Shown: positions 9,157-16,661 of the stretch, piece after piece | Position numbering within the stretch: position 1 is the stretch's first letter | How the letters are laid out: the number at the start of each line of letters is the position of its first letter | Assembly: GCA_945875335.1 (NCBI GenBank) | Contig: CAMCKD010000001.1 | Span: 248,001-312,000, forward strand | Source: an uncultured Clostridia bacterium | Lineage (GTDB): Bacteria > Bacillota > Clostridia > Oscillospirales > Oscillospiraceae | Direction: 5' to 3' | Length of the DNA: 64,000 nucleotides | Notes under the pieces: generated by a model | Databases searched by the model: none | Told to the model about the DNA's origin: nothing | Seen by the model: only the letters and a program-made list of their open reading frames with translations | Program-made: the position numbers and the translations under genes

Positions 9157-9681
9157 TCAATCCATATATATTTTTGAGCCAGTAGCTCCTGTTTGCTTTT
9201 GGTATTTTCCATTGTACGGATTCAGAGCATTTTTCATCATCCTCGCAAAGACAAGCTGTCCAAGTCTCTGCCCTTCTCTCAGGACAATAGGACGATTGCT
9301 GGAATTGAAAAGCTCCAACGTAATCTCACCTTCAAAACCAGGGTCAACCCACCCGGCATTTTGGACGCACAATCCAGTTCTGCCGATTGAGCTTCTACCC
9401 TCTACAAAGGCACTCAGATTTTTGGGGAGCTTGAAATACTCCCTCGTGGTTGCAAGAACAAACTCGTGCGGCCCTAAGACATATTTGGATGTGATTATGG
9501 TTTCATAATCAATCGGATGGTCAAGCTCTAGCGGAGTTCCGTCATCACAAATATCTCGTGTGAAAGAATTTCCCAAAGTAATATCAACACTTGCTGGCTG
9601 AATTTGATTAGGATCAATATTTCGTATCTCTAAGTCCTGAAAAGACATTAGAAGACGAATCTCACCATCGGATAATATCAT
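9157..9681 (-). CDS. dcd: dCTP deaminase
   Basis: 174 aa, typical length. The family core is clear: VEGRSSIGRTGL, then VDPGFEGEITLELFN with the catalytic Glu. It deaminates dCTP to dUTP, feeding dTTP synthesis; some relatives also hydrolyse dUTP. AAAGGAGTAAC precedes the ATG. It is the last phage gene before the attachment site, just beyond the CRISPR array. Confidence 0.9.
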   Translation of the reverse strand: MILSDGEIRLLMSFQDLEIRNIDPNQIQPASVDITLGNSFTRDICDDGTPLELDHPIDYETIITSKYVLGPHEFVLATTREYFKLPKNLSAFVEGRSSIGRTGLCVQNAGWVDPGFEGEITLELFNSSNRPIVLREGQRLGQLVFARMMKNALNPYNGKYQKQTGATGSKIYMD

Positions 9682-9727
9682 ATGTTACTCCTTTTGTAAA
9701 TATCCATTTTGATTGTTTTATTTCTGG

Positions 9728-10021
9728 CTTCTATTTTGCACCTGTATGTGGGTTTCAACAGGAGCGGCACATTTAGATACTATGTTATGGTTGCTTCCAT
9801 TTCACATCTGTATGTGGGTTGCAACGCCTGAGCGGGGAACTGATACTAAGCACCAGCGGCTTCCATTTCACACATGCATGTGGGTTGCAACATGTAAGGG
9901 CTTGGGAACTGGCGGAAGAATTAGCTTCCATTTCACACATGCATGTGGGTTGCAACTGCCGGAAATGGCATTTGAACGTCCTTTTTTAACTTCCATTTCA
10001 CACATGCATGTGGGTTGCAAC
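9728..10021 (-). CRISPR. Five-repeat type V-F CRISPR array
   Basis: Five 32-bp repeats lie at 9728-9759, 9794-9825, 9860-9891, 9925-9956 and 9990-10021, with spacers of 34, 34, 33 and 33 bp. On the minus strand each repeat begins GTTGCAACCC, contains the 12-bp palindrome CACATGCATGTG and ends AAATGGAAG. The three repeats nearest cas12f are identical, the fourth has two changes and the fifth is clearly degenerate. That places the trailer at 9728 and the leader side next to the tracrRNA. Minus-strand transcription is also required for pairing with the tracrRNA anti-repeat. I did not recognise any spacer target. Confidence 0.95.
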
Positions 10022-10026
10022 GGCAT

Positions 10027-10160
10027 AAAAAGTGTAAATGGCTCCGAATATCGGAGGGTGGATTGAACCTTACCGAGTGTTTATTTATGCAAGAATAAAT
10101 TACTTCTCGGCCTGAGGACGCCAAGTCGCCCTTTTTGAGTGCGAACCTATCAGAGATTAT
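10027..10160 (-). ncRNA. tracrRNA of the Cas12f system
   Basis: It lies between the cas12f stop and the first repeat, on the same strand. GCCGAGAAGU (10111-10102) pairs across an AU-rich hairpin with CUCGGUAAGGU (about 10077-10067). The same two strings frame the core stem of the Acidibacillus Cas12f1 tracrRNA as I remember it. A CUCCGAUAUUCGGAG hairpin follows. Then comes CCAUUUACAC (10041-10032), complementary with a one-nucleotide bulge to GUGUGAAAUGG in the repeat, and a U5 run. The 5' end is estimated. Confidence 0.85.
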
Positions 10161-10164
10161 CTGT

Positions 10165-11400
10165 TCACTTTACCTTCGCACTGTTTTTAATCATATCTTC
10201 GATACCTGGAATGCAAATATTTTGAGCTGCATTTATGTCAGCGTGTCTTGTATATCCACACTTCTCACAAACAAATTTGTGACCCTCAACTAGGTTTCTG
10301 GATGAAATATAACCGCAAGAAAAACATCTCTGAGATGTATATTGAGGCTCGATATATCTCACCTTTATACCATTTGCTTTTGCCTTATATTCAATTTTGT
10401 TCTGTAGGTCATAGTAAGACCAAGTCCTCAAAAACTTCTTGTCTTCAGCATTTGAAATTCCAGTCAAATCCTCCATTTGGATAACACCGCATTGATTTTT
10501 TACGGCGACTTCTACAATCCACCGAGACCACGCATGATTTTTGGTGTCTCTGAAATTTGCAATTCTCTTTCCGATTCTCTCTGCTGGAGCCATTCTAGTA
10601 TAATACCCATGCCCAACAGAACCATCTCCAGCAACCGGGCGAGACATTTTAATTTGTCTACGCATCTCTTCTGTTTTGGCTCTGAATCTCTCAATCTCAT
10701 TGCTACCAATCATAAATTCCTTTCTGGAATCATTGATTGCCGCAGCTATCGGAACCAGAACGCCCAAATCCAGGCCAAGCACTCTATCTGGATTCAGTTC
10801 TGGCTTGTCCTTCTCGAATTTGTACGATAACGCCATGCACCACTGTCTTTTTCGTCTGTCATACTGGAGTTCGCTGTCACAATGCCTATATTCTCCAGAC
10901 AAGCACCGCTCTACAATCGCAATGCTGGATTCGCACTTGTGGAAAATCTCGAATGTGCATCGTCCATTCACCAATCCATATTGTTTTACGCCTTCGTTGG
11001 AAAACAGAGAAAGTGTCATGTAGTATTTGCCATTTTCTTGGCTGAACGCTATAGATTTATTATGTAACGGAATTGGCTGGTCTTTTCCAAATGATGGGAT
11101 GCTTCTGTCTCCCCTCAAAATGTCCTTCCATTCAGTTTTCAGCTTCTTACTTATTTTTTGCTGTAAACTAGAAATGTTTCCGGTATTGCTATAGGGGAGC
11201 TTACTTTTCACAATGCTATATAAATCAGGTTCAGGATAACCCTCAGCCTTTTTTACGATGTGGAGATACATTTCACTGGCAATCGTATTTTTGGCTTGAC
11301 GAACTTGGTTCTGCATCTCCCACAATCTTGAGCACAACGTCTTATAATCCATGTCAGGTTGGTCTTGGTAAATCAAATAAAACTTCGTTACGCTTACCAT
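10165..11400 (-). CDS. cas12f: Cas12f1 miniature CRISPR effector nuclease
   Basis: 411 aa from the ATG at 11400; the GGGAGGAATATCA ribosome site lies inside the longer open frame, which rules out the ATG at 11415. RuvC motifs are intact: GLDLGVLV (D211), IQMEDL (E310) and HADINAAQN (D388). The CxxC-CxxC zinc ribbon (C359, C362, C378, C381) lies between RuvC II and III. Segments such as ILRGDRSIPS, KIANFRDTKNH-like IANFRDTKNHAWSRWIV and YIEPQYTSQRC match Acidibacillus Cas12f1 closely along the whole length. With the adjacent tracrRNA and array this is a crRNA-guided DNA nuclease, expected to work as a dimer. It is not TnpB: the recognition part aligns with Cas12f and a real array is present. 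Two tRNA genes lie 27 bp upstream and may share its transcript. Confidence 0.95.
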   Translation of the reverse strand: MVSVTKFYLIYQDQPDMDYKTLCSRLWEMQNQVRQAKNTIASEMYLHIVKKAEGYPEPDLYSIVKSKLPYSNTGNISSLQQKISKKLKTEWKDILRGDRSIPSFGKDQPIPLHNKSIAFSQENGKYYMTLSLFSNEGVKQYGLVNGRCTFEIFHKCESSIAIVERCLSGEYRHCDSELQYDRRKRQWCMALSYKFEKDKPELNPDRVLGLDLGVLVPIAAAINDSRKEFMIGSNEIERFRAKTEEMRRQIKMSRPVAGDGSVGHGYYTRMAPAERIGKRIANFRDTKNHAWSRWIVEVAVKNQCGVIQMEDLTGISNAEDKKFLRTWSYYDLQNKIEYKAKANGIKVRYIEPQYTSQRCFSCGYISSRNLVEGHKFVCEKCGYTRHADINAAQNICIPGIEDMIKNSAKVK

Positions 11401-11427
11401 TGATATTCCTCCCATTCAATTATCAAT

Positions 11428-11501
11428 TGGAGCAGGTGACGGGAATCGAACCCGCACAACCAGCTTGGAAGGCTGGTGTTCTGCCATTGAACTACACCTG
11501 C
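11428..11501 (-). tRNA. tRNA-Gly (TCC)
   Basis: 74 nt with encoded CCA. The acceptor is GCAGGTG/CACCTGC, the anticodon loop CTTCCAA gives TCC, and the T-loop is standard. Phage-borne, second of a close pair upstream of cas12f. Confidence 0.9.
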
Positions 11502-11504
11502 ATA

Positions 11505-11580
11505 TGGAGCCGATAATCGGACTCGAACCGACGACCTTCGACTTACAAAGACGCTGCTCTCCCAACTGAGCTATACCGGC
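11505..11580 (-). tRNA. tRNA-Thr (TGT)
   Basis: 76 nt with encoded CCA. The acceptor is GCCGGTA/TATCGGC-like, D- and T-arms are normal, and the anticodon loop TTTGTAA gives TGT. The anticodon stem appears to contain two mismatches, which may reduce function. Confidence 0.8.
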
Positions 11581-11620
11581 GTGTGTGTGCCACAGTTTCC
11601 TGTGGCACTGATATGGTGGA

Positions 11621-12568
11621 TTACTTCATGATTTCATCGACATTGATAATCGGGGTGCTAGCTCCACCGGAGATAATCGGCAGCTTTCCATCCCACTTTT
11701 CATACATCTGCTTCTTCAAGAGTTCCTCAGTAATGCTCTCAGACATAACCTTATTTGCTTCAGCTTCTGCATTGGCTTTAATCAGCATTGCATCTGCATC
11801 AGCCTTTGCCGCATCAATCTTTGTCTGATTCTTAACGGCCTGGGCTTCAGATTCACGATTTGCGACAAAAGCAGCATTGATAGCACTCTGTACAGACGGG
11901 TCATCATACTGGATTCCGTCTTTCATGCCAAGAACCGTGATGGTAATGCCTCTGTCAGCAAAATAAGAGGTCACATCATTTCTCACATAATCCATAATGG
12001 CTTGTTTCTCAGTCAAAATTTCAGCCATCGTATACTTTGCGCAAATCTCCACAAAATCAGATTCAACCCTCGCACGAATCTCACTGTCCATAATATCAGC
12101 CAAGGATTTGTTGTTATAAGAATACAAAAACTTTACAGCATCTTGCTCAGTGTAAATCTGTGCAGAGCAATTCATGCCAACACTAAATCCGATGGACTCT
12201 TTGGATTCAGCATAAATAGCCTGATTATTGGTGGATGTACCAATATTTGCTGTGTCTGCCCATTCTCTTGTAACCGGAGTTCTGTCAACAATAATCAGCA
12301 TATTATCGGCAATCCACTGGTGTTCCATAGGACCGACCTTCTCACGGGTGTATGTAATACTTACCTGTTTGGCTGCAACCTTCGCTTCATTCAAAAGTTC
12401 CTCAGATTCAAAGGATGCCTGGTTCGCCGTGTTTCCCTTCAGGGGAATCAGAAATGCGGTCTGATTGGCCTCGATGGTATGTACCTCTCTGCGAGAGCAA
12501 GCGCACAAGCAAAAGGCCATCAACGCAAATACAACAATGAGCTTCACGATTCTACTGAATTTGTTCAT
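11621..12568 (-). CDS. SPFH/Band-7 domain lipoprotein
   Basis: 315 aa. The signal sequence ends in a lipobox-like FCLCAC (Cys near residue 24), so the protein is probably lipid-anchored outside the membrane. The middle is prohibitin-like. The C-terminal part is an Ala/Glu-rich helix (AVKNQTKIDAAKADADAMLIKANAEAEANK is typical of SPFH coiled coils; only its composition is used here). The start follows AAGGAGA. It overlaps by 17 bp the small membrane protein gene upstream. A role in modifying the lysogen's envelope is inference. Confidence 0.75.
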   Translation of the reverse strand: MNKFSRIVKLIVVFALMAFCLCACSRREVHTIEANQTAFLIPLKGNTANQASFESEELLNEAKVAAKQVSITYTREKVGPMEHQWIADNMLIIVDRTPVTREWADTANIGTSTNNQAIYAESKESIGFSVGMNCSAQIYTEQDAVKFLYSYNNKSLADIMDSEIRARVESDFVEICAKYTMAEILTEKQAIMDYVRNDVTSYFADRGITITVLGMKDGIQYDDPSVQSAINAAFVANRESEAQAVKNQTKIDAAKADADAMLIKANAEAEANKVMSESITEELLKKQMYEKWDGKLPIISGGASTPIINVDEIMK

Positions 12569-12809
12569 TTGTCATTCTCCTTATGATAAAAAGTAATATA
12601 ATAGACGAGGCGAGCAGAATTGAAGATAAAACATAAAACGCCCCATTTATCACTGAAATATATGAATTGTATTTCAGAATTCCATCAATCTGCATCTGAA
12701 CCGCTGCCAAATGCTGATTGATTACATTTATCAAATAATCCTTCAGAGCAATCAAGAATATCTGAACCAATCCATATCCGGCAGATATGTAAATCATATT
12801 CTTTTTCAT
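12552..12809 (-). CDS. Small two-helix membrane protein
   Basis: 85 aa with hydrophobic helices at about residues 5-25 and 55-78 and a short polar loop between. Not recognised. It overlaps the start of the SPFH lipoprotein gene, suggesting coupled translation and a shared membrane role. Confidence 0.6.
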   Translation of the reverse strand: MKKNMIYISAGYGLVQIFLIALKDYLINVINQHLAAVQMQIDGILKYNSYISVINGAFYVLSSILLASSIILLFIIRRMTNEQIQ

Positions 12810-12822
12810 TCTCTTTTTCCCT

Positions 12823-13176
12823 TTACTCGAAACGTACCTGGCTGAACAAAACTTCCGAAAAATCTTTTAGCAGTTCAGATTGGGGAGATACTTCCTCACA
12901 ATACTCATCAACGTTGCTATAGTGGTTGTCGTCCGTTTCACATTCCCAATCATTCCACTCCTGGGATTTTTCATCCCACATCTCCAGACCGCCAGTATTG
13001 CAATAGTCACCTCTGATATGATTGTTCATCAGGAAGCAGTCATATGCAGCAAGCAAATCCAGAATTTTCTTGCCTTCTTCGACGCTGGTTACCGGAATAA
13101 GCATCGTATTGGATGCACCTAACTGAGGATTCCACCAAACACGGAGTTTCTGATTCATGTCATTATTCTTTGCCAT
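12823..13176 (-). CDS. Conserved acidic phage protein
   Basis: 117 aa from the ATG at 13176 (MAKNNDMNQ), which has GGAGG. It begins LRVWWNPQLG and contains ILDLLAAYDCFLMNNHI, followed by a very acidic C-terminal half. Similar proteins occur in many Firmicute phages, and some database entries call them superinfection exclusion proteins. I recall no experimental support for that name. No signal peptide or catalytic motif is seen. Confidence 0.6.
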   Translation of the reverse strand: MAKNNDMNQKLRVWWNPQLGASNTMLIPVTSVEEGKKILDLLAAYDCFLMNNHIRGDYCNTGGLEMWDEKSQEWNDWECETDDNHYSNVDEYCEEVSPQSELLKDFSEVLFSQVRFE

Positions 13177-13422
13177 AGTATATCCTCCATTCAAACAGAT
13201 ACATTTCAATTTCTTCTTACTTATTGTGGGGACTAAGTATCACCCCACTGTAAGCCCGAACTCCGCTCTTTGGCGTACTCATTACCGACAACCTTGGTAG
13301 GCATACTTTTCATTTTCTCAACCATATGGCCAATATGATTGACAGCTATACCAACTGGATAAAGATTTTTGATTTGCAACTATCTTGTCGTGCAAATACT
13401 GTCTAACCTTATCAGTAACCAA

Positions 13423-13499
13423 TGGTGGGCCATCAGGGACTCGAACCCTGAACGATCCGGTTATGAGCCGGAAGCTCTGACCAACTGAGCTAATGGCCC
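13423..13499 (-). tRNA. tRNA with CAT anticodon (Ile2 or Met)
   Basis: 77 nt with encoded CCA and acceptor GGGCCAT/ATGGCCC. The anticodon arm CCGGCTCATAACCGG resembles tRNA-Ile decoded through lysidine more than elongator Met, but this is not certain. The interval 13177-13422 upstream of dcd-side genes holds no gene I can support. Confidence 0.85.
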
Positions 13500-13581
13500 A
13501 TGTAGACTTGTTTTAAGTCAGGGTTCGACTGATACTACCCAAAACAAGCAAAATTCTCGTATCAATCTATCCAACATCGGA

Positions 13582-13657
13582 TGGTGCCCCAGAAGAGAAT
13601 CGAACTCCCGACCCTGTGATTAAAAATCACATGCTCTACCAACTGAGCTACTGGAGC
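13582..13657 (-). tRNA. tRNA-Lys (TTT)
   Basis: 76 nt with encoded CCA, acceptor GCTCCAG/CTGGGGC, and anticodon stem TGTGA/TCACA around TTTTTAA. Confidence 0.9.
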
Positions 13658-13659
13658 AT

Positions 13660-14025
13660 GGGTGCCAAGCTTAACCTCGCACGATGAACCTGGGAGGCGG
13701 AGCGACGGAGCAGTGGAAGCCGCGAATCGCAAGCCGCAGAGTGGCTCACACCTTCATTGCTTATCCCGAAGGACTCTAGCCTGACGAGAGGATGCACATA
13801 ATATCTTACCCACGCAAGGTCAGCATTTACCTTGCTAGACCACTAAGGCAGGTCTTCCATTCCCCTACTCATACCCTATGCTACTCCTATCACTCCACTG
13901 TTAGCTAGACAGTCGCAGGTAGTCTGGTATTTTCAGTCAAAGCGCTAGGAAGCAAATCTACTTCCCTCTGGAATCGTACCAGACCATCAATATTCTGTGT
14001 TCAGAATATCGAATCGAGCCTCGCT
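13660..14025 (-). ncRNA. Candidate large structured non-coding RNA in the tRNA cluster
   Basis: About 365 nt with no open frame, between a zinc-ribbon gene and tRNA-Lys. Minus-strand folding by eye gives at least seven local hairpins: ATATTCTG/CAGAATAT, GGAAG/CTTCC, CTGT/ACAG, AGACC/GGTCT, GCAAGGT/ACCTTGC, a CC-TTCG-GG tetraloop and GCG/CGC. A long-range stem GTCTGGTA/TACCAGAC encloses one of them. Large ornate RNAs such as GOLLD and ROOL sit beside phage tRNAs in this way. I could not match this sequence to either family. Confidence 0.5.
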
Positions 14026-14031
14026 TTCTTT

Positions 14032-14220
14032 TTACTTATCCTGTGACTTCTTCTCAGAAGATTTAGCTTTCCGCTTGTCCCGACACGCTTTGCAACGGTT
14101 CGGCAGCTCAAATCCATGGTCATCGTAGAATTTCTTCTCTCCGACTTTGATTTCAAAAGTCTCCCCACAGGTCTTGCACTTCTTTTCACAGAAGACATCA
14201 TTGCTGTTAAGGTTTTCCAT
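14032..14220 (-). CDS. Small zinc-ribbon protein
   Basis: 62 aa from the ATG at 14220, which has AAAGGAGTGG. Four cysteines in CKTCGE and CKACRD pairs flank VGEKKFYDDHGFELPNRC, the pattern of the short probable zinc-binding proteins common in Firmicute phages. The C-terminus is basic. Nucleic-acid binding is likely; the target is unknown. Confidence 0.7.
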   Translation of the reverse strand: MENLNSNDVFCEKKCKTCGETFEIKVGEKKFYDDHGFELPNRCKACRDKRKAKSSEKKSQDK

Positions 14221-14252
14221 TTTTACCACTCCTTTCTGCTTTTCAGCCATGT

Positions 14253-14447
14253 TTATAGAGATGCACCCTTTACGGCTGCTCGACTCTGCTTATCAAGAAT
14301 CTCCATCAAAGCAGGGAAATTGATCAGGCATTTTCTCCCAGAATAGAAGCAAGGAAGCTCACCACATTTCTGCATCTGAAGCAGTTTTGCCCTGGAAAGT
14401 GTGCCTGTTGCAGCAATTTCATTGATTGACATGAAGATTTTTTCCAT
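14253..14447 (-). CDS. Excisionase-like helix-turn-helix protein
   Basis: 64 aa. An MSINEIAATGTLSRAKLLQM helix-turn-helix is followed by a wing (LPCFYSGRKCLINFPALMEIL), as in MerR-like/Xis proteins of prophages. GGAGG precedes the start. It could aid excision or regulate a promoter; no integrase is within reach in this window. Confidence 0.65.
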   Translation of the reverse strand: MEKIFMSINEIAATGTLSRAKLLQMQKCGELPCFYSGRKCLINFPALMEILDKQSRAAVKGASL

Positions 14448-14503
14448 TGAAGTTCCTCCTATTTTTTCCTGGAGGGAATCTCATTCCCTCCAGATTGTTT
14501 ACT

Positions 14504-15430
14504 TTATCGAGAAACACTAGCTACAACGCTATCAATCAGCGCATTGCCAGCCATAATTCGGCCCCAATTGTTTTCCTTATAATTCTTGGTGTTGCGGATG
14601 GGAGCCGTGTGAGTAACCATGTCGGACATTGCATTCACAACACCCCATGCCGTGTTACGGAACTTCTCAATGTCCGGCATGTAGTAGCAAATCATAAATT
14701 CGTCCTTCATCTTCTGAACATTGTTCTTTACACGGTCAGAATCAGTTTCCTTCACCGGGAACAATTCATTAAGAATCTCCTGAATCTGGTCATTGGAAAT
14801 ATGCTTATTTGCAAGCTTATCCGCTTCAATGGCGAGGCTTTCCATGTACTGTGCCCCATATTCAAGGCACATCTGAGCTTCGTGCATCTTCCCCTCAATG
14901 TTGCCAATGTGCTTCGTAGACCACTTTCTCTTTGCCTGATTCAAGGCAAGATTCAAAGTGTTGTTGCAGACAACCCGGATGGGGGTCATGCAAACCTGAA
15001 TGGAACCAGTTCCATCATGTGCATTGGTAAAGCACATATAGGGAGTAACTTCATCCCCGACAACAGTCTCAGTCGGAAGCTTTGCAAGCATCCAGACCTT
15101 TTTCCCTCCATAAAGACTTCCAGCAGTTTCATAGCGGACATCACCGCCAATGAGGTTGTCAGTAAAGGAGAACGCTTCTGCATTCTGAACGACCTTATAA
15201 CGGTCACTCACAATTCCAAGTACCGCCCCATCAGTGCTTCGCACATTGGCCTTGAAGCCTTCAATAACATTCCCATAATCACCAAGGAGAATGTCATTCT
15301 GTTTGACTTCCCAATCCAATCCAGCCAGCTTCAATGCCTCTGCACTGTTAGGAGCCTCCTGAACTTTTGTTCCAAGTCCATGCCAGGGAGTTTCACGCAC
15401 ATACATCATCGTTTCAACATTTGCACTCAT
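14504..15430 (-). CDS. DUF932 phage protein
   Basis: About 308 aa from the ATG at 15430. It carries the DUF932 opening TPWHGLGTKV and the core TPIRVVCNNTLNLAL found in phage and plasmid proteins of unknown function. It is first in its operon, under a promoter at 15507-15535 with the hairpin and TTAACCAGATGGA leader shared with other phage operons. Confidence 0.85.
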   Translation of the reverse strand: MSANVETMMYVRETPWHGLGTKVQEAPNSAEALKLAGLDWEVKQNDILLGDYGNVIEGFKANVRSTDGAVLGIVSDRYKVVQNAEAFSFTDNLIGGDVRYETAGSLYGGKKVWMLAKLPTETVVGDEVTPYMCFTNAHDGTGSIQVCMTPIRVVCNNTLNLALNQAKRKWSTKHIGNIEGKMHEAQMCLEYGAQYMESLAIEADKLANKHISNDQIQEILNELFPVKETDSDRVKNNVQKMKDEFMICYYMPDIEKFRNTAWGVVNAMSDMVTHTAPIRNTKNYKENNWGRIMAGNALIDSVVASVSR

Positions 15431-15451
15431 ATTCATTCCTCCTGTACATTA

Positions 15452-15464
15452 TCCATCTGGTTAA
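15452..15464 (-). promoter_or_regulatory. TTAACCAGATGGA leader element (DUF932 operon)
   Basis: TTAACCAGATGGA on the minus strand, 43 nt downstream of the -10 box and just before the ribosome site. A CCCC/GGGG hairpin lies between the promoter and the element. Confidence 0.65.
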
Positions 15465-15506
15465 GTTCCGTCCATTCATTTTCCCCGATCTCCCGGGGAC
15501 GTAGGT

Positions 15507-15535
15507 ATTATATCACAATATTTCGATTTTGTCAA
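15507..15535 (-). promoter_or_regulatory. Sigma-A promoter with extended -10 (DUF932 operon)
   Basis: On the minus strand TTGACA (15535-15530), 17 bp, then TATAAT (15512-15507) preceded by TGTGA. One of eight near-identical promoters on the prophage. Confidence 0.85.
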
Positions 15536-15550
15536 TACCTTATCATTTAT

Positions 15551-16378
15551 TTACTTTCCTTTTATCTTTTTGCTTCGGCTATGTATGGCAGCATTGAACA
15601 TATACTGCTGTATCACCCCGGCATATTCTCGATATTTGCCTATTGGAAAATTGTCCTGATAATGCTCCTGAATAATTCGCCTCATCCAAACATCAACAGG
15701 AAAACACGACAGTTCATGGAGGCCAAATAGCATGATGCAATTTGCAACTTTTTCTCCGATTCCGTAAATCTGGAGCAATTGCTCTTTTGTTTTCAAATCA
15801 CTCAGGACAATTTCTCCATCTACTACCTGTTTTGCCAACAAAAGAATATATCGCTCCCGATACCCAAGCCTGGCAGATTTTAGTTTATCTTCATCCAGCA
15901 GTTCCTCCGGCGTTGGGAAAGTCCAATACTCCACACCATTCTCAGAAATCTTTCTTTCTCCACAACTCCGGCAAAGCATTTCAATGCTTTTTTTAATTCT
16001 GGGAATATTGTTCTGCTGGGAGATTATGAAAGATACCATGGTTTCCCATAAGTCCTGATGCAAGATTCGGATTCCGCTCCCCTTCTGTGCGGCAGATACC
16101 AGATATATATCTTCGGAGTCTATGGATTGAATTATACTTCCATAGTCTGTTCCCAAATCAAAATATGCAGCCCATTTCTCAACGAACGCTCTTTCTGAGA
16201 TTCCAAATATCTCTATTGTATCACTTCCTGGCTTCTGCATCAGCTCCAAATACTTTCCGTATGCTATCAGCGTATATGTATCAGGCTTTGACGGATTCGG
16301 ATTCATTCTGAAGCATTGACCAGAGGATGCAATTTGTCGGACATCGAAATTCTTTGACTTTACTATAACTCTATCCAT
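15551..16378 (-). CDS. OGG1-type HhH-GPD DNA glycosylase
   Basis: 275 aa. It resembles the 8-oxoguanine DNA glycosylase/AP-lyase family. The helix-hairpin-helix LLQIYGIGEKVANCIMLFGL supplies the expected catalytic Lys (GEKVAN), and CFPVDVWMRRI carries the catalytic Asp. SFIISQQNNIPRIKKSIEML is the usual N-terminal domain signature. It removes oxidised guanine, or possibly a modified base, from DNA. Unusual cargo for a phage, here next to DUF932. Confidence 0.85.
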   Translation of the reverse strand: MDRVIVKSKNFDVRQIASSGQCFRMNPNPSKPDTYTLIAYGKYLELMQKPGSDTIEIFGISERAFVEKWAAYFDLGTDYGSIIQSIDSEDIYLVSAAQKGSGIRILHQDLWETMVSFIISQQNNIPRIKKSIEMLCRSCGERKISENGVEYWTFPTPEELLDEDKLKSARLGYRERYILLLAKQVVDGEIVLSDLKTKEQLLQIYGIGEKVANCIMLFGLHELSCFPVDVWMRRIIQEHYQDNFPIGKYREYAGVIQQYMFNAAIHSRSKKIKGK

Positions 16379-16391
16379 CCAGACTTTCCCC

Positions 16392-16655
16392 TTAATTGTT
16401 CCCTTTTCTGCCCATGGTGTAATTATCTCTTAGAGCAAAAAACTTCTTCCTCAGAACGTTTTTGAAAGATTCCGACGATTCTCTGTACCTATCAAAGAAT
16501 GGAGCAGTTGTAAACTCTCTGTCATACCATACACCAGCAGAATCTCTTGCTTGCTCGATATAACACCACTCTAACCATCTTCGTTCTCCGCAGATGGATA
16601 TTGGAGCAATAGCAAACCTTTTTATCACTCGTTTATATTCTTTCTTGTATTTCAT
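16392..16655 (-). CDS. Hypothetical phage protein
   Basis: About 87 aa from the ATG at 16655, 6 bp after the previous stop, with GGAG. Rich in aromatic and charged residues, no membrane segment or known motif. Not recognised. Confidence 0.55.
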   Translation of the reverse strand: MKYKKEYKRVIKRFAIAPISICGERRWLEWCYIEQARDSAGVWYDREFTTAPFFDRYRESSESFKNVLRKKFFALRDNYTMGRKGNN

Positions 16656-16661
16656 ATCCAA

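Noticed and set aside
9030..9212. 60-codon reading frame overlapping the end of the dCTP deaminase gene
   Set aside because: It has no ribosome site, overlaps dcd by 56 bp and spans the attachment-site border; likely chance.
10165..11400. TnpB/IS605 transposon gene with omega RNA
   Set aside because: The recognition region and spacing match Cas12f1, a real repeat-spacer array with a tracrRNA anti-repeat is adjacent, and no tnpA or IS605 ends were found.
13200..13420. Possible small gene or degenerate tRNA upstream of the CAT tRNA
   Set aside because: Short frames exist but without a ribosome site or recognisable sequence, and no tRNA fold could be drawn.
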